Source: Caenorhabditis elegans (Eukaryota > Nematoda > Chromadorea > Rhabditida > Rhabditidae). Taken from it: a DNA stretch of 64,000 nt. Shown here piece after piece: positions 56,423 to 64,000 of the stretch. The stretch is from NCBI RefSeq assembly GCF_000002985.6, contig NC_003282.8, forward strand, positions 16,864,001 through 16,928,000, read 5' to 3'. The notes under the pieces were generated by a model that worked only from the letters and a program-made list of their open reading frames with translations, was not told where the DNA came from and searched no databases. The stretch's first letter is position 1. Each line of letters begins with the position of its first letter. The translations under genes and the position numbers were made by a program.

Positions 56423-56506
56423 TTGTTTCGACGCAGCGCCGGACACCTGCCGGGTTTTCCAGTTATATGTCGGGCGCTGAGCTCTCAAAGACTCCTAATT
56501 TTTCCA
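56423..56506. repeat. Inverted GCGCC...CGACA repeat in front of the first metallopeptidase
   Basis: The left arm CGCAGCGCCGGACACCTGCC pairs with ATATGTCGGGCGCTGAG. Members of this family lie in introns at 37030-37220, 53350, 56780, 56982, 58090-58740 and 59815-59860. Confidence 0.65.
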
Positions 56507-56510
56507 GAAC

Positions 56511-59500
56511 ATGAATCTGAAAAAGGTGAAGGAAAAGCTGTCATGTTTGTCCACCAACATTCTACTTCTTATTGTGGTCATTGCGATTTTCGGTACTGTG
56601 GTTATTTGGAAAATCGATAAACTGGAGTTATGGGAGGCTGAAGCTTTAAGTTCTCAGGAGTCAATGCTCGGCGAGCTCAAGGTCGCAGTTACCTCGCTGG
56701 AGCAGCATAGACCCGGGCATCTCAAGAAGAATGTGTGCCAGACACCGGAATGTATCACGCTTGCTCATCAATTGGTAGGACCGACATCTTCCGGGTTTCC
56801 AGACCCATAAAATGTCGGTTGCTAGATAATAAATCAATTTTTCAGCACAACTATCATGATCCTTCTGCCGATCCTTGCGACAACTTCTATCAATCAGTGT
56901 GCGGTAAGCAGCACGAGCATTCTTTGAAGAGTGGGCTGGCGAAGAAGCATTTGATTCTTAGAAACTTGATAAGAGGTAAGTGGCGCCCGACACTCTACGG
57001 GTTGTTTACCCTAAATTTTCAGAGACTATCACAAACCGTAAAGTAACACCAACTTCGAAATCCGAGAACGAAATGAGAAAATTTCATGGAATATGTTCAA
57101 AGTATCAGCGAGCTAATGTAACTTTCATAATTTTTTTTTTGAAAAACTCACCACAACTAACTAACTTCCAGAGCTCCTCAGATATTGCACAACAAGCGCT
57201 CCGGGATATTTTCAGAGATGTTCAGAGCATTGGCTCCTGGCCGGCTGGAAGTCGAAATTGGAATGAGTCGGATTTTAATTTGAATGGTATTGAGAGCTTC
57301 TAACATTTTCTTCAAATAGTTATTTTAGAAATGCTCAATAACCTAGTCAAGCTAGGCCAACGAAATTTTGGACTGTTCCAAATATCTTTCAAATACCGTG
57401 ACCAATTGTTAATCAGCGCCGAGGAACACCGCAGGAACTACTCAAAGCTTGAGCCGACAATTTTAAATATTTTCGAGACAAATGGACTTGTGCCAGATCG
57501 GATACAACTTTTGAAAGATTTGGAGGGTTTTGCATCTCTTGAAGCTTTATTGAAAAATGTGACATTTTAATTTGAATACTTTACAATCGAAACTAAATTT
57601 TCAGCATTACTACTTGGACAATATGGATAAAATGAAGCCCGCCGTGCTTGATGATCTGGTGCCAAGTGTGGACTTTATGGGGCTTGTCAAAGCAATGATC
57701 AGCCCGGGAAAGGAGCACTTGATGCCGAAGATTGAGCTCAAGACTAGTGTACTGAATCAGACATTGTTCAACGATGAGAATATGAATGTGAGTTGGGTGG
57801 AATGGGCTTGTGCTCAAAGCTCACAGCGTTACAAGAAAATTCTTTATCTAGATTTGTAGAAATAATAATTTTCAGCTGGAAGCAATCATCCTTGACACAC
57901 CCAAGCGAACACTGGCAAATTATTTGATCTTCAACTTTATTGACAGTTCATTGGACCATCTGGTTTTCGAAACAACTTCTCAAAAAGGAAACACTTGTGA
58001 AGATGTAAGTTGGGCCCAATTTATGTCGGCTGCTTCACAATATTCCTTTTTTGAAATGCAGGAGTTGTCACATGTTTCATGAATTTTGAAGCGCCCGACG
58101 TCTACCGGGATCCGCTAAAACACAGCTAGTATTGCAGCCGGGGTGGGCGTCGGCTGCTGCACAATCTCAAAAGGACTGCACAGCCGCCGACACCTCACGG
58201 GTTCCGCGCCTACGAGGTAGACACAGAGGGGTGCGGTACCCGTGAGATGTCGGCGGATGATACTGGTTGGGGTTGCGATTTTAGCATTTTCTCCGTGAAT
58301 TTCCGGGAAAAAAAGGGCTCAGTCTTATGGATTTGTACGTACGTAAATGCCACGATGTACGAAACTCCTTTTTTTTCGAAGTCATCGCATACCTTCCCCC
58401 TAATGTCGCCAGGAGTTGTCTCATGTTTCATGAATTTAGAAGCGCCCGACGTCTGCCGGGATCCGCTACAGCACAGCTAGTATTGCAGCCCGGTAGGCGT
58501 CGGCTGCTGCACAACCTCAAACGACTCGAACGAAAGACAACACGTACATTTGAAATTAGAAAAACTGCAAAACAAATCCCAAAAATTAGGTCACACCGTT
58601 TTTGGGTCGTTTTCTGGGTTGGCAACTAAATCGGGACCCCAAGCAAATAACAGCCACCGACACCTCACGGGTTCAGCGCCTACCTACATCGTGATAATCT
58701 TAGTGGGATGCGGTACCCGTGAGATGTCGGCGGATAATATTGGCTGTACAAAAAATCCTATATTTTTTTAGAAAGTCATCACATACCTTCCTCGTGCATC
58801 TCTCCGAGTCTTCATTCGCAATTACGTCGACAAAGAGAACCGAGACCTGATCACCCAGCTGGCCGAAAAAACTCGAATCGCTCTTCACACTTTGGTTCAG
58901 AACTCCACGTGGCTAAAGGCAGAATCCAAACAACTTGCTCTAGACAAAATTAATGCGATGGGAAAGATGATTGGGTATCCGGACTTTTTCGAGCCACCGG
59001 GCACTTTGGATGGCATGTTTAAAAATGTAAGTAGTGAAAACTTATGCCTAATTTACTTAATTTTTTTAGCTAAATCTCGACTCATCTGACACGTACTACA
59101 CAGCTCTCAACAAGCTCGAAAGGTATTTTGTTGAACAAAAAATGGATTATTTCGCAGAAGAGACACCTCTGGATCCAGATTTACGCGTTTTTGAAATGAA
59201 TGCCTACTACTATATTCCCGGAAATCAGCTGAGTAAGTACTATTGGCTTTTAACCTAATTTTCAAAGAATTTCCAGACTTCCTTGCTCCATTCTTTGATG
59301 ATCCAATGTTTGACTCGACCTACCCCGATTATGTGAACATTGCCATGTCTGGGAACATAATTGGTCATGAAATGGGTCACGCATTTGGTCCACACGCAAT
59401 TTTGAGAACTGTCAGAGGACGGGAAGTGTGGATGAAACCGGAAGAACTTGCAGAATACGAGAGCAGGGCGCAGTGCCTGGCAAATCAGTACAGTGAATAT

Positions 59501-60071
59501 GATGATCCAGATTTTGGACGAGTTGTAAGTGAAACTAGGTGATCTTGAAAAATGATTTTTCAACGAGAAATTCAGTTTGACGGCGGCAAAGTGATCGATG
59601 AGCTTGTGGCGGATAATATCGGACGGGAGGTTTCTTGGAAAATGTTTAAAAGTCTTGACTTGACAAATGCGACAAGGATTATTGGATTTGAAGACTATGA
59701 CATTGACCAACTGTATTTCCGTGTTGGAGCCCTGGTGAGTCCATGTCGACCAATCAGCACGCGCCCTCATCGCTGATTGGTCGACACTTTGGTACAGTGT
59801 TGTCTAGCCATTCAACAGCCGACATAAAGCGGGACCATTAGATGTCGGGTGCTTTGAAACTAATATTAGCAGTTTTTTCTGAAAGTATCTATTTCAGACA
59901 CACTGCACCCCTCATGCGATGCGTGATTTGAAAGGGTCTATCGAAAGTTCTCATCCTCGGAAAGCATTCCGTGTGAATGGAGTCTATGCGAATCTTCCAG
60001 AGTTTGCCAGAGCATTCAACTGCCCGACGGGATCTCCAATGAATCCGAGAAAGAAGTGTGATATGTTCTGA
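56511..60071 (+). CDS. Neprilysin-like M13 zinc metallopeptidase, first copy
   Basis: Twelve exons: 56511-56774, 56846-56975, 57023-57117, 57172-57286, 57329-57558, 57605-57787, 57877-58004, 58772-59026, 59070-59232, 59277-59524, 59576-59734, 59898-60071; about 714 residues. It is a type II membrane protein: short basic N-terminus, then LSTNILLLIVVIAIFGTVVI, then the ectodomain. M13 features: CxxP...HNYHDPSADPCDNFYQSVCG, NAYY substrate loop, zinc helix GHEMGHAF, third ligand in DELVADNIG, and CTPHAMRDLKG...FRVNGVYANLPEFARAFNC. The classic C-terminal CxxW is CDMF here. The family cuts small extracellular peptides. The ATG follows TTTCCAG, a trans-splice-like site. Exon 57877-58004 counts 128 nt where its tandem copy has 120 and the phases need a multiple of three, so a one-base shift near 57900 is possible. 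Confidence 0.85.
58020..58770. repeat. Duplicated repeat block in the large intron of the first metallopeptidase
   Basis: Two blocks (58070-58260 and 58420-58740) each carry GAAGCGCCCGACGTCT, ACAGCTAGTATTGCAGCC, GCGTCGGCTGCTGCACAA and then CCGACACCTCACGGGTTC...GGTACCCGTGAGATGTCGGC. They are direct copies with inverted repeats inside; the intron has grown to 767 bp. Confidence 0.75.
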
Positions 60072-60319
60072 ACTTGTGTTTTAGGTTTTTACTAGAAATG
60101 AACTTGATTCCTCCCTGATTTCTTGTTTTAATTTATAGTAACATTCTCATCATTTTGTTCAGAAAAGAGATACCATTTAATGAATCAGCTCAGATTTCTG
60201 ATCAAATACGAATGTTGATCGGTGACAACAGGTGGTTTGTCTTTTGTTTGACATGTTTGAATTGAATCATTGATACGTTACTGTTCACCAAAACATTTAT
60301 TTTTTGACAAACTTTTTTT

Positions 60320-60327
60320 CTGTTTCA
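60320..60327 (+). promoter_or_regulatory. Isolated CTGTTTCA core between the two metallopeptidase genes
   Basis: Exact core with a TACT initiator whose U would be 60367 (40 nt), just upstream of the second gene's start. Possibly a lone 21U-RNA locus, or chance. The rest of 60072-60391 shows no gene. Confidence 0.3.
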
Positions 60328-60391
60328 TGTATTCTATTTCAGTTTGTGTCGTTTTTATATTCTTACTGCTTGTAACATATAATTTCAGATA

Positions 60392-63187
60392 ATGAGTCTA
60401 CAAAAAGCCAAGGAAAAGCTGCCAGGATTTATGCTTCTTCTTCTTCTCACCTGTACTGCTCCACTCGCCATCGGAGCAACAACTCCTGCTACCCGAAATG
60501 TCTGTAATACTCCAGCATGCATCACTCTTGCTCACATGTTGGTAAGTTCCTAGCACTCTGGTTTCCAACTATATCAAACTTCCAGCACAACTACCACGAC
60601 CCATCAGTTGATCCGTGTGACAACTTCCACCAATTCGCTTGCGGGAGAGAGCATGAGCACGAAACGGAAGATATTTACACGAAAAAAACAAAAACCATCA
60701 ATAATATAATGAAAAGTGAGCTTTAGCTTTTATTCTTTTCTGTAATTTAGTTCCTGTTTCAGGATTTCTAAAAAAGAACGAGACGTCAAGATCGAAGTCG
60801 GAGAATGCTATGAGAACCTTGTATAAAGCGTGTAAAACCTTGGAGAAAGTAAGTTTTTTTTCAAAATTTTAAAAGCAAAATTTAATTTTCAGAATTCCAC
60901 AGCCAGTCGTAACAAAGCTCTTCAGGACATTTTCCAAGATATTCAGAGCATTGGGGCTTGGCCAGTGGTGGATGATAAGTGGGATGAGTCGAAATTCGAT
61001 CTGAATGATTTCCTTGTTAATCTAGTGAGGTTGGGAAGAAAAAATTTTGGACTATTTCAAATGGCACGGTATGTAAACGTTCGAAATTTTGCTATAGGCC
61101 CAGAAGCAGCTTGGCGTCACAACGTAGATCTCGGAAAGGTTTCGGATACAATTTTATACATTTTGCACCTTAAAAATTTGAATTTTCAGACAATTTCCGA
61201 GATTCTGAAAGCTAATTCTGTTCAGACGAACAATAAGAAGCTTCTAGACGATTTGGCAGAGTATGTTAATTTGGAGAAGGCGTTAAGCCAGCACAAGTTC
61301 AACACAGTTCAACCAGGATATATTTTTTCTGAGCGATCAGATTTTGTGTCAAGTGTGAATTTTTCAAGGCTCGTCTTGGAAATGATGAGCCCCGACAAAA
61401 GAACTTTATTCCCGGAAGTGTATCAGATTATGTACCTAACCAACACCTCGCTGTTTTTTGGAAAAAATAATAATGTAAGCATTATATTTTGATAGGGCTT
61501 CCATGTAGGCGCCAAAGCGCCTGCCTCTGCCTGCCGCGCCTCTTGTATTGTGCGGCGCGAAACCCAAAAAGTGTCGGCCGCTGCAAAAGAGCCACATTTA
61601 GCACTATGTGGTGTCTTTCATTTCTTGTCATTATGAGGCGAGAGGTCGGCGGGAGGCGGGCCGGCGTCAGGCCCCCGTCCTCCGCCTGCCTCGCGCGCAG
61701 AACCCGAGAGCCACTTTTCACACTTTATTGTGTCTTTCCTATCTCGCTAAAATAAGGTGAGAGGCAGGCGTCAGACCCTGAAACCGCGCCTGCCTCCAAA
61801 GCACTATATTTCGACTCTCCGGAAGATATTCTCCTTATAGCTTGAAACAATCATTCGGAACACTTCTAAAAGAGCATTGGCCAACTACTTGATCTTCAAA
61901 TTCATCGATACGTCTATCGCAGACCTGACATATGGTTCCCCATCGGCATTTTGCGAACAGGTAGAGTACTATGATTTTTTTTTCTTTCGAAAAATTTATT
62001 TAGAAAGTCATCAACTTTCTCCCTCGTGCTGCTCTTCGTGCATTCTATCGCAACTTTATAAGTAAGGAGAATCGGAAGAAAATCACCAAATTGACTGAAG
62101 CCACCCAAGTTCAACTGTTGAAGATCATCGGCGCAACTGATTGGATGAGCATTAAATCGAAGAAAATCGCGATGGATAGAGTCAGCAGTATGAATATGGT
62201 AATTGGATATCCAGACTATTTTGATCCACCGGGAAAACTGGATGGACTATTCGAACATGTGAGTAGACCTCCTAGAAATCAGGGCTTGATAATTCAATTT
62301 TAGCTCAATCTGTCTTCATCTGACACTTATTACACGGTTGTCAGAAAAATCAATCGATTCATGCGTGAACAAGAGATGGACTATTATACCGGAGAAGTGC
62401 CGTACTATCCATTGTTCCCGGGACTTATGACTAATGCCATGTATAACGCGAATGATAATAATCTAAGTAAACTTGCAAGATAATTAATTATCATAATTAT
62501 ATATTTGCAGTGATCTTTGCCCCATTCTTCGATGATCCATTTTTCGACTCTAGTTTCCCGGACTATGCAAACATCGCATTCACTTCGAACACACTTGCTC
62601 ATGAAATGGGACACACTTTCAGCCCGCATTTGATGGATATAATGACTGGTACAACAGAAGTTTGGCTAACACCGAAGGAGACAGAGGAGTACGAAAAGAG
62701 GGTGAAATGCCTGGAAGATCAATATACTGAGTATGACGATCCGGAGTACGGGAGAATTGCAAAAAGCTGTATAGTTTGAAAAAATACTCAATTTTATTAA
62801 ACATTCAGTATAATGGATCGATGGTGATCGATGAGATAGTAGCAGATCGGATTGCAATTGATGTTAATTGGAGGGATTTCAAGAGTTCGGATCGATCGAA
62901 GGATCAGAAGATCATTGGATTCGAGGACTACAATCTGGACCAACTGTTCTTCCGTATTTCAGCTATGGTTAGTGAAGTGCTAGTGAGAAAATAAATAAAA
63001 ATATGTCATATTTCAGAGCTTCTGTACGCCGGCTCCACTTTCGCTAGAAGTGTCTAAGGCTTCCAACCATCCGGCGTTTGCCTTCCGTGTCAATGGAGTT
63101 TTTCAGAACGTGCCAGAATTTGCGAAGACATTCAACTGCCCGCTTGGATTGCCAATGAATCCGGTGAAGAAGTGTAAAATGCTCTGA
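60392..63187 (+). CDS. Neprilysin-like M13 zinc metallopeptidase, second copy
   Basis: Eleven exons: 60392-60541, 60586-60715, 60763-60848, 60893-61138, 61190-61474, 61841-61960, 62004-62258, 62304-62466, 62511-62758, 62809-62967, 63017-63187; about 670 residues. The N-terminus PGFMLLLLLTCTAPLAIGA reads as a signal peptide rather than an anchor, so this copy is probably secreted. Zinc helix LAHEMGHTF, third ligand DEIVADRIA, NAMYN loop, C-terminus CKML. Most introns match the first copy in place; one is lost, as the sixth exon boundary of the first copy is fused here. The intron after 62758 has no GT; phase and homology require ATT|GC, a weak GC donor. A splice defect there would disable the gene. 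Confidence 0.85.
61475..61840. repeat. GC-rich 'GCCTGCC' repeats in an intron of the second metallopeptidase
   Basis: Blocks such as GCGCCTGCCTCTGCCTGCCG, GAGGCGAGAGGTCGGCGGGA and GAGAGGCAGGCGTCAGACCC in both orientations. The intron is far longer than its counterpart in the first copy (89 bp). Confidence 0.6.
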
Positions 63188-63274
63188 TATTTTGTTTTTT
63201 TTTTTTTTGGAATAAAATATGCATTGTTAACATGAATTTTAGTTTTGAGAAGAGTAGTATAAGAATATTCAAAC

Positions 63275-63641
63275 CAGGGTTGTGCGGCAAATTTGGCGAA
63301 TTTGGCGAATTTGCCGTTTGCCAAGCTCGGCAAATTTCAAAAAAGTAGATTTGCCGAATTTGCCGCTCAAATCAAAAAATTTGACAATACTATCTATTTT
63401 GACCAAAACTATTGAATTTTTCCCCAAAAATTTTGTAAAATGACACAAAATTGAGTTATTTTGACGTTGAAGCAGCCAGACTACACGGAACTTATTTTGA
63501 AACCAGATGTGTGTTAAGAATTCAGTAGTTTTGGTGCTCCAAAAACATCAAATTTTTCGGAGTTTGTTAAGCACGGCAAATTTGCCGAATTTGCCGAATT
63601 CGCCGAGCTCGGCATGTTTTGAGATTTTCCGCGCACCCCTG
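63275..63641. mobile_element. hAT-like miniature element, relative of 20817
   Basis: Ends CAGGGTTGTGCGGCAAATTT and GCGCACCCCTG, with the same GCAAATTTGCCG internal repeats as the 20.8-kb copy but in flipped internal order. The flanking octamers no longer match, so it is older. Confidence 0.7.
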
Positions 63642-63667
63642 GTACAAGGTGTCATCCTAGTCCCAAT

Positions 63668-63916
63668 CAGGGCTGTTGCAAAAAAAATTTTCGACCAAAA
63701 CAAACAACTAATTTTTTGTTTGAAATTTGGACCAAAAAACAAAAAAATAGAATTTTTCAAAAAACCAAAAAAAAAAAACAAAAAAAAACACAAAAAAAAT
63801 TGAATTTTGATTTCAAACGGGACAAAACGGAAATTTTTCTTGAAATATTTGTTCCCAAAAACCAAAAAAAAAAAACAAAAAAAAAACAAAAACCAAAAAA
63901 AAAATCAACAGCCCCG
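63668..63916. mobile_element. hAT-like miniature element with A-rich interior
   Basis: Ends CAGGGCTGTTGCAAAAAAAA and AATCAACAGCCCCG, flanked by GTCCCAAT (63660-63667) and GTCCCGAT (63917-63924), 7 of 8 matching. The inside is ACCAAAAAACAAAA low complexity. The frames of 88-113 residues here are lysine or phenylalanine runs and not genes. Confidence 0.7.
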
Positions 63917-64000
63917 GTCCCGATGTCTCAGTGCAAAGCAAAAAAAACTGTAGGTCGTGACAGATATATTAGGGTTGTATAATTGTGTGCTCCTCCCTCG

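Noticed and set aside
59255-59770. 171-residue minus-strand frame
   Set aside because: Shadow of metallopeptidase exons on the opposite strand.
60754-60761. CTGTTTCA in the second metallopeptidase
   Set aside because: It forms the 3' splice site of intron 2 (CCTGTTTCAG), so a chance match rather than a piRNA promoter.
63507-63982. Lysine- or phenylalanine-rich frames of 88-113 residues
   Set aside because: Low-complexity A-runs inside a miniature transposon.
1-64000. LTR retrotransposons, Polintons or other virus-like elements
   Set aside because: No paired long terminal repeats, integrase or capsid signatures were recognised by eye; the only retroelement trace is the truncated LINE at 15.4-15.9 kb.
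1-64000. tRNA or rRNA genes
   Set aside because: No B-box (GGTTCGANTCC) with a matching A-box, and no recognisable rRNA core sequence was seen.

Overview
The window is nematode DNA, and I place it on the right arm of Caenorhabditis elegans chromosome IV. Two adjacent genes at the left edge are recognisable: an ING-family PHD-finger gene (lsy-13) and a two-CHHC-finger gene (gtsf-1). The rest fits that address: short introns with TTTTCAG acceptors, AT-rich intergenic DNA, Helitrons and foldback elements, and a dense field of the CTGTTTCA promoter core that drives 21U-RNAs (piRNAs) on this chromosome.

Layout. 0-5.1 kb: lsy-13 (5' end cut by the window), gtsf-1 and two tiny one-TM protein genes facing each other, set among GC-richer dispersed inverted repeats. 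5.2-5.8 kb: short 'cggccac' foldback repeats. 5.8-51 kb: a very gene-poor, T/A-tract-rich domain with 58 exact CTGTTTCA cores (36 plus, 22 minus, hand count; about 2-3 expected by composition). In about 45 of them a YRNT initiator lies 38-41 nt past the core, and in 21 it lies at exactly 39. This is a piRNA cluster of many one-promoter/one-RNA units. It is interrupted by insertions that contain no motif: a 5'-truncated LINE, a perfect palindrome and a Helitron full of minisatellites and heat-shock elements (15.4-19.6 kb); hAT-like miniature elements; a chimeric pseudogene joining ribosomal protein L29 and glutaredoxin-5 pieces (31.7-32.1 kb); a decayed PAN_3/C-type-lectin gene (36.2-38.5 kb) and a lectin scrap at 39.3 kb; a TA-flanked element and a second Helitron (45.6-47.2 kb).

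51-64 kb: gene-bearing DNA again. There is a five-exon small secreted-protein gene, a 1 kb inverted repeat whose two arms each carry a copy of the same terminal coding exon, a calpain domain-III relic, and two tandem neprilysin-like (M13) metallopeptidase genes. Three hAT-like miniature elements with 8-bp target duplications (two of 7/8) are visible, at 20.8, 29.1 and 63.7 kb, and a fourth at 63.3 kb has lost its duplication.

The main system is the piRNA domain. Its units show birth by duplication (for example 6.5-7.25 kb versus 9.5-10.25 kb), motif decay and displacement by transposons. Several short introns of unrelated genes at 37 kb and 53-62 kb share a GCGCCCGACA...CGGG repeat that can make up most of the intron. 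No intact LTR or virus-like element was recognised.
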